Positions 6,859 through 15,186 of a stretch of 28,224 bases of DNA are shown in pieces. Position 1 is the first letter of the stretch. Each line of letters opens with the position of its first letter. The notes under the pieces were generated by a model. That model worked only from the letters and a program-made list of their open reading frames with translations, did not search any database and had not been told where the DNA came from. Source of the stretch: a virus; the IMG/VR virus record IMGVR_UViG_3300028559_002381, positions 1 through 28,224 of that record, one strand, 5' to 3'. A program made the translations under genes and the position numbers.

Positions 6859-7461
6859 TTAAACCGAATAAGGTTTTAAGATTCTGTATCGAATACTTAT
6901 GCTGCTTGTTTGAACAATATTGGTTGTTCTCACGTAAAAATTAACAACATTTCCAATATTGGTAACATCATTATCATTCATATAAATAAATGGATTTCCA
7001 CTTGCACTAGAACCTAAAACCAGGGTCAAATCATTTGCAGATACATTCAGGTCGGAAGATGATTTTACGACTGAAACTAAATTACTGACGTTATATCCAG
7101 TGCTTATGATTACTGTTCCTGTTGTGTAATAAATTGCAGATACATTTAAAAGTCTAGTGTCTACTGTGCTGGAAAGTGATTGTATTTCAGCATTTGTTGT
7201 GGCACATAAGCTATTAATAAGACTTGTGGTTGTGGCACTTAAGCTATTAATAAGACTGGTGGTTGTTGCACTTAAAGAAACCACGGCAGCAGATAAATTT
7301 GTAATTTGATTAAAAAAACTGGTGTTATTCGGACCAATAACAAAATTAACAAAATCAAGCGTATTTGTGCCTTGTTCGTTTTCCACTATTAAAAGATTAC
7401 CATTAACAATTTCCTCAATGCGAGGTAGTCCTTTGATATTAACTACATTCGGATCAGCCAT
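6859..7461 (-). CDS. Fibre-like virion protein, minus strand, with 11-residue repeats
   Basis: A 200-aa protein beginning MADPNVVNIKGLPRIEEI. It shows a short N-terminal domain, then a repeat zone (about 58-100) with the unit SLSATTTSLIN twice and a diverged third copy, and a C-terminal beta-rich domain ending SIRYRILKPYSV. The pattern is that of a trimeric fibre or tail-spike accessory protein. It converges with the 265-aa fibre-like gene and has TATAAATA exactly 6 bases before its ATG on the minus strand (7475-7468), so it appears to have its own late promoter. Receptor binding is inference. Confidence 0.65.
   Translation of the reverse strand: MADPNVVNIKGLPRIEEIVNGNLLIVENEQGTNTLDFVNFVIGPNNTSFFNQITNLSAAVVSLSATTTSLINSLSATTTSLINSLCATTNAEIQSLSSTVDTRLLNVSAIYYTTGTVIISTGYNVSNLVSVVKSSSDLNVSANDLTLVLGSSASGNPFIYMNDNDVTNIGNVVNFYVRTTNIVQTSSISIRYRILKPYSV
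7208..7273 (-). repeat. 33-bp tandem repeat in fibre-like gene
   Basis: Two adjacent 33-base units (7208-7240 and 7241-7273) differ at only two positions, and a partial third copy precedes them (about 7190-7207). Each encodes 11 residues. Unit gain or loss keeps the frame and would change stalk length. Confidence 0.85.
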
Positions 7462-7467
7462 TGATAT

Positions 7468-7475
7468 TATTTATA
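7468..7475 (-). promoter_or_regulatory. T4-late-like promoter TATAAATA (minus strand)
   Basis: A perfect TATAAATA reads on the minus strand, 6 bases before the ATG of the fibre-like gene. The spacing is identical to that at the portal gene (24501-24508). Confidence 0.6.
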
Positions 7476-7494
7476 TTAAAGTAAATCAATACAA

Positions 7495-8307
7495 GTGAAA
7501 AACATTGGTATAGGAATAGTAACTTGCAATAGGCAGGATTTTTACAATAAATGCCTTGCAAGCATTCCAGAAGACTATTTTGCTGTTACAATCAATGATG
7601 GTGAACCAATTAAAGAACCAATCCGTAAAAATCATGTTTTTATACAAAATAAACAAAATCAGGGTGTAGGTAAAAGTAAAAATATATTATTTAAAAACTT
7701 ATTGGAAAGGGGATTTGAGCATATTTTCATAATTGAAGATGACATGATTATTAAAAATACTGATGTTTTCAACAAATATATAAAAGCCAGGGAAGCTACA
7801 GGAATTCAACATTTTATGTTTGCTTATCATGGGCCTGCCAATAAAAATGGCTTATCTGGAGGTCCGGCATGTCCCCGGTTTGTGGTGGAATATCCAGACA
7901 ATCTAAAAATTGCAATTGTTCTAGGATGTGTAGGGTCTTTTTGTTATTATACCAGGGAAGTATTACAAAAGGTTGGTCTTATTGATGAACAATTTCTTAA
8001 CGCTTTTGAACATGTAGAGCATAGTTATCGAATAGCCAAAGCAGGTTATACCACTCCTTATTGGAATTGGGCAGACCTTGCTGATAGTATGGATCTTATT
8101 GGTGAACAAATGTGTTCAGAACACAGCAGTTCGATCCGACCTCGTAATGATTGGCGGGAAAATATTATTAAAGGTGCCGGTCTATTTTCAAAAAAACATG
8201 GTTATAATCCGGCATGGCAAAATTGTGTTCCAGATTCAAGCAGAGAACAAGTAATAAAAATACTAAAAGAAATAAAGAAAAATGGTATCTATAATAACAG
8301 CTTATAA
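7495..8307 (+). CDS. Glycosyltransferase, GT-A fold (family 2-like)
   Basis: A 270-aa protein starting at GTG 7495. It begins IGIGIVTCNRQDFYNKCL, the usual N-terminal strand-turn of GT2-type transferases. IIEDDMI (79-85) with Asp82 and Asp83 fits the D-x-D type metal and nucleotide-sugar site, and a later NAFEHVEHSYR motif (about 175-185) fits the acceptor/base region. It would move a sugar from a nucleotide donor onto a glycan or protein in the cytoplasm; donor and acceptor are unknown. It opens the sugar island and overlaps the next transferase by 26 bases. Confidence 0.75.
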   Translation: MKNIGIGIVTCNRQDFYNKCLASIPEDYFAVTINDGEPIKEPIRKNHVFIQNKQNQGVGKSKNILFKNLLERGFEHIFIIEDDMIIKNTDVFNKYIKAREATGIQHFMFAYHGPANKNGLSGGPACPRFVVEYPDNLKIAIVLGCVGSFCYYTREVLQKVGLIDEQFLNAFEHVEHSYRIAKAGYTTPYWNWADLADSMDLIGEQMCSEHSSSIRPRNDWRENIIKGAGLFSKKHGYNPAWQNCVPDSSREQVIKILKEIKKNGIYNNSL

Positions 8308-9133
8308 TAATCGGTGGAATCTTTTTGAATTTACTTTAAGAACTATTCAAAAAAGTAAATATACCGATTTTGAATTGGTTGTTGTTGATGATTGTAGTTC
8401 AGAAGAACATCGTCTTGAGGAAAAACTTAAACAATACGATTTTCCAATAACATTAGTTCGATTGGAAAAAGAAAATAAATTTTATACCAATCCGTGTATT
8501 CCATTCAACATAGGTTTTAGTTATGCCAAAGGAGATGTGGTTCTGCTTCAAAACCCTGAATGTTTTCATATGGGTCAGGTACTGCAAAAAGCTTCGGCTA
8601 TATCTGATAACGATTATTTGGTTTTTAGTTGTTATAACCTAGATAAGGAATTGTCTGAAAAAATAAGAAATGAAAATGCAAAGGATATTGATTTTTCAGC
8701 TATCAATCAGTCAATCAATCCAGTAGTCAATCGTCCAGTTAGCCATTGCGAAGAAACTGCATGGTATAATCATCCAGTTTATAGAGACACAAAAATGCAT
8801 TTCGCATGTGCCATAAATAAAAAGGATTTGGATGATCTTGGTGGTTTTGATGAAAATTATAGTTTTGCTGTTGCTTATGACGATAATGATTTGGTCAAAC
8901 GAATTTTAAATAAAAAAATGAATGTAGAATACAGCAATGTTCCTATTGTGATACATCAATGGCATGGTTTGGGGAATTATACAGAACATCACCCTATTCT
9001 TTCTCAATTATTTCAAGATTTTAACCGTATATTATTTGAAAAATATACATGTAAAATAACAAGTTATAGGGTTGAAAACACAAAAGGTCTGGGTAAGATG
9101 GTTCCTCGTAAAGTAACCCAGTACAATCAATGA
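8282..9133 (+). CDS. Glycosyltransferase family 2
   Basis: A 283-aa GT-A enzyme. The N-terminus MVSIITAYNNR, the nucleotide-binding VVVDDCSSEE (33-42), LLQNPECFH (88-96) in the D-x-D position, and GGFDE...AYDDNDLVKRI further on are all typical of GT2. The QNPE form in place of D-x-D is used by some GT2 members that build surface glycans. The start overlaps the previous gene by 26 bases and the stop overlaps the epimerase start (ATGA at 9130). The likely task is elongation of a surface or virion glycan; the sugar is not predictable. Confidence 0.8.
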   Translation: MVSIITAYNNRWNLFEFTLRTIQKSKYTDFELVVVDDCSSEEHRLEEKLKQYDFPITLVRLEKENKFYTNPCIPFNIGFSYAKGDVVLLQNPECFHMGQVLQKASAISDNDYLVFSCYNLDKELSEKIRNENAKDIDFSAINQSINPVVNRPVSHCEETAWYNHPVYRDTKMHFACAINKKDLDDLGGFDENYSFAVAYDDNDLVKRILNKKMNVEYSNVPIVIHQWHGLGNYTEHHPILSQLFQDFNRILFEKYTCKITSYRVENTKGLGKMVPRKVTQYNQ

Positions 9134-10200
9134 AAAAAACATTTGTTACAGTCATAGGTATACGCCCAGATTTTGTCCGTATGTCTGAAATTTTTAAAAA
9201 ACTTGATGATAATTTTAATCATGTCATGGTTCATACTGGACAGCATTTTGATGCTATGCTTTCTGATGTTTTTTTTAAAAGTCTTTCCATTAGAAATCCA
9301 GATCATAATCTTCATATTGGAGGCGAGGGTAAGGAACATTTTCATCAAACTGCAGAAGCTTCAGTAAAACTTATTGAACTTTTACGTACAATAAAAAATG
9401 TAGATGGGGTTATCTTTTTAGGAGATTCTAATTCGGTTGCATGTTCAGTTGCCGTTAAAAAAGAAGGATATCGTGTAATTCATATCGAAGCAGGAATGAG
9501 ATCAGGTGACCGAAGAATGCTTGAGGAAATCAATCGGGTTGTTTGTGATAGTGTATCGGATATTCATTTTGTTTATCATGAAAACTACAAAGATAAATTA
9601 TTGAAGGAAAACATTCCTTCTCAAAACATTCACGTGGTAGGAAATACTATAGTGGAAGTTATAAAACAAAAGACGTTTGCTCCTAGAACATATGAACATG
9701 TTTTAGTTGATATCCATCGTCCTGAAAATTTTCTGTATAAAAACCGAACGCAAATCCTGTTGGAGTATATAAAATATTTTAAAAAGAATTATGGTTACGC
9801 ATTCATATTTTTAAACTTTCCAAGAACAATAAAAAAACTTGATGAATATGGATTATACGAAGAATATAAAAATAATTGTATCTGCATACCGCTTCAAAGT
9901 TTTGATGAATATCTGAAATTATGCAATCGTTCCATTTTTATTATAAGTGATTCGGGAACAGGGCAAGAAGAACCTGCATTGTTAAATGTTCCTGTGATTG
10001 TTCCTCGTGATTATACTGAACGTCCTGAAAGCATACAAAACCACTGTTCGATTATGTTAAAAATAAATGATCATGTTTGTCGTTATGAAATAGATAATAT
10101 AAATAATTTTGTTAAAAAATTTGAAGAAAATAAAAATATTGACTGGTTGGGTAATGGAACTACATCTGAAAAAATAATTGAGGTATTAAAAAAAATATGA
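9130..10200 (+). CDS. wecB: UDP-N-acetylglucosamine 2-epimerase
   Basis: A 356-aa, full-length non-hydrolysing UDP-GlcNAc 2-epimerase, GT-B fold. It shows GIRPD (10-14; family GTRPE), HTGQHFDAM (35-43), GDS at 98-100, the strong IEAGMRSGDRRMLEEINR region (119-136) with the catalytic acidic residues, VGNTIVEV, HRPEN (196-200; family HR-x-EN), and a DSGTGQEEPALL segment with a later TERPE. It converts UDP-GlcNAc to UDP-ManNAc, the precursor of ManNAc and ManNAcA residues in surface polymers. It overlaps both neighbours by 4 bases, so it lies in a tight operon with the glycosyltransferases. ATG at 9130 gives the complete N-terminal strand. Confidence 0.9.
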   Translation: MKKTFVTVIGIRPDFVRMSEIFKKLDDNFNHVMVHTGQHFDAMLSDVFFKSLSIRNPDHNLHIGGEGKEHFHQTAEASVKLIELLRTIKNVDGVIFLGDSNSVACSVAVKKEGYRVIHIEAGMRSGDRRMLEEINRVVCDSVSDIHFVYHENYKDKLLKENIPSQNIHVVGNTIVEVIKQKTFAPRTYEHVLVDIHRPENFLYKNRTQILLEYIKYFKKNYGYAFIFLNFPRTIKKLDEYGLYEEYKNNCICIPLQSFDEYLKLCNRSIFIISDSGTGQEEPALLNVPVIVPRDYTERPESIQNHCSIMLKINDHVCRYEIDNINNFVKKFEENKNIDWLGNGTTSEKIIEVLKKI

Positions 10201-10427
10201 ATATGGATTGTGTCGCAATAGGAACAAATTTTAAAAATTTAGAATTTAAATATACTAATGACTCCAGTTTTATGTCTCAAAAAGATATTGAATATTTCGG
10301 ATCGAATCTAAATAAGTTTTTACAAAACCGTGCAATCACAAAAGAAATAAATGAAAGTCATATTTTTGTAAAAACACTTGAAAAAGATTGGGGAACAAAT
10401 AGCATACAAGGAGGAAAAATCTGTTAA
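10197..10427 (+). CDS. Small hypothetical protein (76 aa), possibly a remnant
   Basis: The ATG overlaps the epimerase stop by 4 bases, as with other genes of this operon. The product is polar, Asn- and Lys-rich, without recognisable motif. It may be a real small protein or the leftover of a larger gene replaced by the following glycosyltransferase. Its last codons hold the strong ribosome binding site of that next gene. Confidence 0.4.
   Translation: MNMDCVAIGTNFKNLEFKYTNDSSFMSQKDIEYFGSNLNKFLQNRAITKEINESHIFVKTLEKDWGTNSIQGGKIC
10408..10414 (+). promoter_or_regulatory. Strong ribosome binding site AAGGAGG
   Basis: AAGGAGG lies 14 bases before the ATG at 10429 and inside the upstream small frame. 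It favours 10429 over 10378 as the start. Such strong sites are rare in this window. Confidence 0.55.
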
Positions 10428-10428
10428 T

Positions 10429-11211
10429 ATGAAAATTATAGGATTCGGTCAACTAAGAAACGAAGCGTCCCGAGGAAACTTGGAAAATTGGTTCCGATGC
10501 ATGGAACCGTGTAACCACATTTACATATGGGATCACGCCAGCACGGACAATAGTCGTGAGATATATGAAAAGTATAAGCATAAAACCACAGTTTTATACA
10601 GTCCTACTAACCGTTTTAATGAAGAATTAATATGCAAAGGAGAACTTTACAGACTTCTATTAAAAGAACACCCGGATGTGAATTGGATTTTGTGGCTGGA
10701 CGGAGATCTTATACTGGATGGAAGACTTCTGATTGACGACAATCTGCGGCGTTTGTGCAAAAAATTAGATGACAAAGGTATAGATCTTCCTTGCTTCGGA
10801 CACTATAATTTGTGGAGATCTGATGTGTGGTATCGAGTCGATCAGGGATATCACAATTTGCATATGCATTGGTTTCCATTGTGGGGTCAGCCTCAAAGAC
10901 TTTGGTTTCCCGATACGAAGGGATTGCATCATGGTCAAGTTCCTCAAGGAACCATAAAGGGGTGCCCAGTAGATGTGAGTGTAATTCATAAGGGGTTTAG
11001 TAATGACGATAACATTGTTGAAAAGTATTTGAATTATCGCTCTTTGGGACAAAAAGGCTGGGAATTGGATCGTTTGATAGATGAAGAAACGCTCACTGTG
11101 GAAAAATTGCCAGAAAACATAATTCCTGCATGGTATGAATTGAAAAATTTGTCAAATCCAAAAGAAAAAAAAGTATTGATAGAATTATATGCCGAAAAGC
11201 TTAAGAAATAA
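10429..11211 (+). CDS. Glycosyltransferase, GT-A fold
   Basis: A 260-aa protein. The start at 10429 follows the AAGGAGG and gives the expected N-terminal strand MKIIGFGQLRNEA. WDHASTDNS (34-42) is the GT2-like nucleotide site, and ILWLDGDLIL (87-96) carries Asp91-Gly-Asp93, a clean D-x-D metal motif. A Trp/His-rich central part (MHWFPLWGQPQRLWF) and GLHHGQVP probably form the acceptor pocket; similar Trp- and His-rich transferases act on protein- or lipid-linked glycans. The sugar specificity is unknown. The 3' end is free-standing, with 25 bases before the methyltransferase. Confidence 0.7.
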   Translation: MKIIGFGQLRNEASRGNLENWFRCMEPCNHIYIWDHASTDNSREIYEKYKHKTTVLYSPTNRFNEELICKGELYRLLLKEHPDVNWILWLDGDLILDGRLLIDDNLRRLCKKLDDKGIDLPCFGHYNLWRSDVWYRVDQGYHNLHMHWFPLWGQPQRLWFPDTKGLHHGQVPQGTIKGCPVDVSVIHKGFSNDDNIVEKYLNYRSLGQKGWELDRLIDEETLTVEKLPENIIPAWYELKNLSNPKEKKVLIELYAEKLKK

Positions 11212-11236
11212 AATTCTTAAACCTGAGTAAATTTAT

Positions 11237-11839
11237 ATGACAAAAACATACAAAGAAAATCAATGGGACGATTTTCATATCAGAACAGATGATAAAAACT
11301 TTGTAACATCTTCTGGACTGGGTGAAATTCTGAATTATCACAAATTAGATTTGCCTGAAAATAAAATAATTTTAGAAATTGGTGTGGGACGAGGAGAGGC
11401 AATCAAAGAATTATCAAAAAACAATAAAGTAATAGGTTGTGATGTTTCGGAAATTGCTCTTAAAAATGTGGAATCTCTATGCTTAAAAACAGTTATATCA
11501 AAAAATTTAAAACAAATTGAACCGGTAGACTTTGCAATTAGCCATCTTACCTTTCAACATTGTCACGAACAAGAAGTTTTGAGAATTATTAATGAGGTTA
11601 ATCTGAAAGAAGGTGCTTGGTTTAGTTTTCAGTTTGCTTCGCTAAATCCGGAAAAAACAAAACTATCAAGTTTAATTTTAAGTGATTTGAATCAAGCTAT
11701 GATTTATTTTTATTCTTATGAAAAAATGATGGAAATAGTTAAAATGAGCAATAAAAAAATGGCAAGAGCCGTCGGACCTTATTGGTTCGGGGATCCTTTT
11801 TCGTTTGAATGGAATATTTTTCAGGTAAAAAACAAATGA
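11237..11839 (+). CDS. SAM-dependent methyltransferase (class I)
   Basis: A 200-aa methyltransferase. Motif I is IILEIGVGRGEAI (44-56) with the G-x-G-x-G loop, and the acidic end of strand 2 is GCDVSE (67-72). A DFAISH strand 4 follows. There is no DNA- or protein-methylase target motif, and its place in a sugar operon suggests O- or N-methylation of a sugar or capping of a glycan chain; this is inference. The next gene overlaps it by 4 bases (ATGA at 11836). Confidence 0.75.
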   Translation: MTKTYKENQWDDFHIRTDDKNFVTSSGLGEILNYHKLDLPENKIILEIGVGRGEAIKELSKNNKVIGCDVSEIALKNVESLCLKTVISKNLKQIEPVDFAISHLTFQHCHEQEVLRIINEVNLKEGAWFSFQFASLNPEKTKLSSLILSDLNQAMIYFYSYEKMMEIVKMSNKKMARAVGPYWFGDPFSFEWNIFQVKNK

Positions 11840-12588
11840 AAAAAAATATTGAGTTAGTTTGTTTAATTTTTAAATCAAAAAAATATTTAAATTTTATTTA
11901 CAATCAGTTGAACAGTGATTTGTGTAAATCCAAAGATTGGGATGTAAGCTATCGGATAGTTGCAAATGATCCTACTCCGGAAATAGAAATCACGCTTACG
12001 GAAATGCAAATACCCCATACAATTTACAGGGATAAATCTCCGAATGATTTTTATCTTAACCGGGTTTACCGGTGTTGGAATTTTGGCGCAACCAGTAGCA
12101 AATATGACAACATTTGTTTTGTAAATTCGGATATGGGATTTTCACCAAATTGGCTGGACAATTTATTAAAATATCATGACGGAATTAATATTCCCTGTAG
12201 CAGACTGGTGGAAAGTGGGCGAATTAATGTAGCGACAGAACGGCATGGAATTCCAAAAAACTTTGGAATGACTCCAGAAAGTTTCAATCGTGCTGAATTT
12301 GAAAAATATACCAAAACAATATCCAAAGACGAAATAAAGCCTTGGGGTCTTCTTATGCCGTGTGTTTTTGAAAAACAAAGATTTATAGAAGCGGGATTGT
12401 ATCCGCCCGGAAATGTATTTAAAATTGACGGAATCAAATACGCCGGATATCCAAACGACAGACCTGTATATAAACCGGGAGATGTTTATTTCTTCGAGGA
12501 CATTTTAGAAAAAAAATATGGAATGAAGCATGTCACAGTGATGAATTCGATTGTGTATCATGTTCAAGAAGGGGAAAAGAGCGAATAA
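11836..12588 (+). CDS. Glycosyltransferase, GT-A fold (family 2-like)
   Basis: A 250-aa protein. The ATG at 11836 (ATGA overlap) is preferred over 11809. The N-terminus IELVCLIFKSKKYL, a central RCWNFG helix, and CFVNSDMGFSPNWLDNLL (94-111) with Ser-Asp in the D-x-D position indicate a GT2-like enzyme. SRLVESG and PWGLLMPCVFEKQRF follow in the acceptor domain. The last 28 residues (EKKYGMKHVTVMNSIV...QEGEKSE) recur almost unchanged in a short fragment at 17059-17136, which shows that this gene, or a relative, was once present there too. Confidence 0.7.
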   Translation: MKKNIELVCLIFKSKKYLNFIYNQLNSDLCKSKDWDVSYRIVANDPTPEIEITLTEMQIPHTIYRDKSPNDFYLNRVYRCWNFGATSSKYDNICFVNSDMGFSPNWLDNLLKYHDGINIPCSRLVESGRINVATERHGIPKNFGMTPESFNRAEFEKYTKTISKDEIKPWGLLMPCVFEKQRFIEAGLYPPGNVFKIDGIKYAGYPNDRPVYKPGDVYFFEDILEKKYGMKHVTVMNSIVYHVQEGEKSE

Positions 12589-12611
12589 TATATAAAAACA
12601 AATTATTTATT

Positions 12612-13025
12612 ATGGAAAAAATATACTCTAAAATTAACGGTAAGCTTCTTCATCAAATTGTAAGAAGTAGTGACATTGTATCCAAGCGCCTAGATTTAAG
12701 TTCGGAAGAAGCATACTTGCAATGTGCTGCATTAAAGCTGCCTAAAGGACAAACATTCAAGCCGCACAAGCATATTATCAATCCAAGACATGATGAAAAT
12801 TATATACCACAAGAAAGTTGGTGTGTTATAAAAGGAAAAGTACAATGTATTTTTTATGATATAGATGATATTATAATTGCGGAGCCGATATTATCAGCTG
12901 GAGATGCTAGTTTTACATTTGCAGGCGGGCATAATTATTTAATATTAGAAGATGATACATTTGTTTATGAATATAAAACTGGTCCGTATTATGGTCAAAA
13001 AATTGATAAAAGATTTATTTTGTGA
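12612..13025 (+). CDS. Cupin-fold protein, WbuC-like
   Basis: A 137-aa single-domain cupin. The metal site is suggested by FKPHKH (about 51-56) and the following QESWCVIKGKVQ, where family members have a Glu or Gln. The end GGHNYLILEDDTFVYEYKTGPYYG matches the WbuC type (H-x-L-x-A-L-x-P-x-T...E-x-K-x-G-P-Y). WbuC-like proteins sit in O-antigen clusters and their exact reaction is unsettled. Its end overlaps the GTG start of the acetyltransferase by 4 bases. Confidence 0.7.
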   Translation: MEKIYSKINGKLLHQIVRSSDIVSKRLDLSSEEAYLQCAALKLPKGQTFKPHKHIINPRHDENYIPQESWCVIKGKVQCIFYDIDDIIIAEPILSAGDASFTFAGGHNYLILEDDTFVYEYKTGPYYGQKIDKRFIL

Positions 13026-13546
13026 AAATTGGCGAGGATGTAATTTTAGATTTGGATATTGTAATAAAACAAAAAGATAATTGTATCATATATAATCATG
13101 TTGCTATAGATAAAGGGTTTTATTGTACAACACAAATATCAATTGGTAATTATGTACACATCAGTCCTTATGTAACTATTTTAGGAGGTAAAACTGCTAA
13201 CTTTATTGCTAAAGGATTTAACAACATAATGGCAGGAGCTAGAATAATATGCGGATCTGACAGATTTGACGATAGCGGTTTGTTTGGAGCAATGATACCG
13301 CATGAACTAAAAGGCAAGCAAATTATAGAACCTGTAATTATGGATGAATTTTCTAATATAGGAACAAATTCAATCGTACTACCAGGTTCCAGATTAAGAA
13401 AAGGTGTATTATTGGCTGCCGGAAGTTTATTATTAGGTGATACCGAAGAATGGGGTGTATATAAAGGAAATCCTGCAGTATTAACTAAAAAAATTGATGG
13501 CACCAAAGCTATTTCTAATGCAAAAAAATTAAGTTATAATAACTAA
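13022..13546 (+). CDS. Hexapeptide-repeat acetyltransferase (left-handed beta-helix)
   Basis: A 174-aa protein starting at GTG 13022. Repeated I-x-G-x-x-V hexapeptide turns (ISIGNYVHISPYVTILGG, then VIMDEFSNIGTNSIVLPG) and the C-terminal VYKGNPAVLTKK are diagnostic of the LbetaH acyltransferases that acetylate sugars. It probably transfers acetyl from acetyl-CoA to a sugar O or N. It is followed at once by a DegT-type aminotransferase and Gmd, so an amino sugar such as perosamine is a plausible acceptor; this is inference. Confidence 0.8.
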   Translation: MKIGEDVILDLDIVIKQKDNCIIYNHVAIDKGFYCTTQISIGNYVHISPYVTILGGKTANFIAKGFNNIMAGARIICGSDRFDDSGLFGAMIPHELKGKQIIEPVIMDEFSNIGTNSIVLPGSRLRKGVLLAAGSLLLGDTEEWGVYKGNPAVLTKKIDGTKAISNAKKLSYNN

Positions 13547-13547
13547 A

Positions 13548-14156
13548 ATGTTTAACACAGTAACAAAATTTGAAAATGAAATTGCGCTTTTTTTTAATGC
13601 GCCTTATGCAGTGGCTATTGATAGTTGTACGCATGGTATTGAATTATGTTTAAGATTAAACAATATAACAAAAATTAGTGTTCCGGTACGTACATATTTG
13701 TCCATACCCATGTTGGCCAATAAATTAAAAATAAAATTAAATTGGAGAGATGAACAATGGGATAATTTTTATAATTTAAATTATGATGATAAAAAAATAA
13801 TTGATGCTGCAGTATTATGGGAAAAAAATAGCTATATCCCAAATACTTATATGTGTCTAAGTTTTCAATTCCAAAAACATTTAAGCTTGGGTCGTGGAGG
13901 AATGATATTACTGGATAATAAAGAAGATGCAGTTATACTCAAAAAAATGAGTTATGATGGACGTTTACCTGATATACCTTGGAGAGAACAAAATATTCAG
14001 ATAATGGGATACCATTACTATATGACACCAGAGACAGCGCAGTTAGGACTTAATAAGTTAACACAAGCGATTGAAACAAAACCAAGAAAATGGAAATACC
14101 AAGATTGGCCAGATTTAACAAAAATGTCAGTGTTTTCTGGTCATGGGACATTTTAA
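13548..14156 (+). CDS. DegT/DnrJ/EryC1-type aminotransferase, minimal length
   Basis: A PLP-dependent sugar aminotransferase core of only 202 residues, against about 370 in the family. Kept are the N-terminal FNAPYAVAIDSCTHGIELCL (16-35), VPVRTY (46-51), the Asp of DAAVLW (86), the SFQFQKHLSLGRGG segment (105-118) whose Lys110 matches the Schiff-base lysine, and GYHYYMTPETAQLG (154-167). The C-terminal small domain is absent, and no frameshifted remainder appears before the next gene. The substrate would be a keto sugar such as the product of the downstream Gmd, giving GDP-perosamine; this is inference. Confidence 0.75.
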   Translation: MFNTVTKFENEIALFFNAPYAVAIDSCTHGIELCLRLNNITKISVPVRTYLSIPMLANKLKIKLNWRDEQWDNFYNLNYDDKKIIDAAVLWEKNSYIPNTYMCLSFQFQKHLSLGRGGMILLDNKEDAVILKKMSYDGRLPDIPWREQNIQIMGYHYYMTPETAQLGLNKLTQAIETKPRKWKYQDWPDLTKMSVFSGHGTF

Positions 14157-14188
14157 AAAGTAATAACTATTGCAATATTTATTGCGAT

Positions 14189-14196
14189 TATAAATA
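14189..14196 (+). promoter_or_regulatory. TATAAATA motif before gmd
   Basis: A perfect TATAAATA lies 11 bases before the gmd ATG in the 51-bp gap after the aminotransferase gene. It may allow separate late expression of gmd. The spacing differs from the common 5-6 bases, so it is less sure. Confidence 0.35.
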
Positions 14197-14207
14197 CGAC
14201 TATAAAC

Positions 14208-15185
14208 ATGAAAAAAGCATTTATTACAGGTATAAATGGACAAGATGGAAGCTATTTGACCGAACATCTGATTTCGTTAGGATATGAAATATATGGAATT
14301 GTGCGCAGAAATTCTATGCCTGAACATCAACAAACAAGATTGGACTCGGTAAGAGATAAAATACATGTGCATTATGGTGATTTGTTAGATCAAGGAGTAA
14401 TGGAAAGGTTGTTGCGGGAAATACAACCAGATGAAATTTACAATCTAGCCGCTCAATCTCATGTCAGAATAAGTTTTGATATTCCACAATTTACAGTACA
14501 AACAAATGCATTGGGTGTTATTAATATATTGGAGGCATATAAACATGCATGCCCAAATGCTAAATTGTATCAAGCAAGTAGTTCAGAAATGTTTGGTTTA
14601 TCCGTAGAAGAAGATGGTTCTCAAAAGGAAACAACAGTTATGAACCCTGTTAGTCCTTATGGTTGTTCAAAGGTATTTGGATACAATATAGTTCGTAATT
14701 ATAGAAGAGCATATAAATTATTTGCGAGTAATGGTATTTTATTTAATCACGAATCACCAAGACGTGGCAGTAACTTTGTAACAAACAAAGTGGTTAAAAC
14801 CGCAATAGAAATTAAATTAGGTATGAAAGACAAATTAGTGATGGGTAATTTGGACTCTAAAAGAGATTGGGGTCATTCAAAAGATTATGTACGGGCAATG
14901 CATTTAATATTACAACATAATAAACCTGATGATTGGGTAGTGGCAACAGGAGAAACACGTTCTGTTAGAGATATGTGTAACTATGTTTTTGATAAATTAC
15001 AATTAAATTACAAAGATTATATTGTGCAAGATCCGAAATTTTTAAGACCTGAAGAATTGCCATACCTAAGAGGTGATTGTACCAAAATTACAACCGAATT
15101 AGGGTGGAAACCTGATTATACGTTTGAACAATTAATGGACGAGATGATTGAATATTGGTTAGATTTTTATAAAAAAACGACATAA
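14208..15185 (+). CDS. gmd: GDP-mannose 4,6-dehydratase
   Basis: A 325-aa extended SDR, full length. GINGQDGSYLTEHL (8-21) is the Rossmann and Gmd signature; GDLLD (57-61); NLAAQSHVRISF (79-90); the active-site SSSEMFG (124-130); Y151-x-x-x-K155 in SPYGCSKVF; NHESPRRGSNFVTNK (180-194); and DWGHSKDYV. It converts GDP-D-mannose to GDP-4-keto-6-deoxy-mannose, the branch point to GDP-fucose, -rhamnose, -perosamine and -colitose. No GMER (fucose synthase) is recognised in the window, which together with the nearby aminotransferase argues for perosamine rather than fucose, unless host enzymes help. Confidence 0.93.
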   Translation: MKKAFITGINGQDGSYLTEHLISLGYEIYGIVRRNSMPEHQQTRLDSVRDKIHVHYGDLLDQGVMERLLREIQPDEIYNLAAQSHVRISFDIPQFTVQTNALGVINILEAYKHACPNAKLYQASSSEMFGLSVEEDGSQKETTVMNPVSPYGCSKVFGYNIVRNYRRAYKLFASNGILFNHESPRRGSNFVTNKVVKTAIEIKLGMKDKLVMGNLDSKRDWGHSKDYVRAMHLILQHNKPDDWVVATGETRSVRDMCNYVFDKLQLNYKDYIVQDPKFLRPEELPYLRGDCTKITTELGWKPDYTFEQLMDEMIEYWLDFYKKTT

Positions 15186-15186
15186 C

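Noticed and set aside
6861-6877. Short inverted repeat AAACC...GGTTT at the convergent junction of two fibre-like genes
   Set aside because: Only a 5-bp stem, inside coding sequence, with no U-run; not convincing as a terminator.
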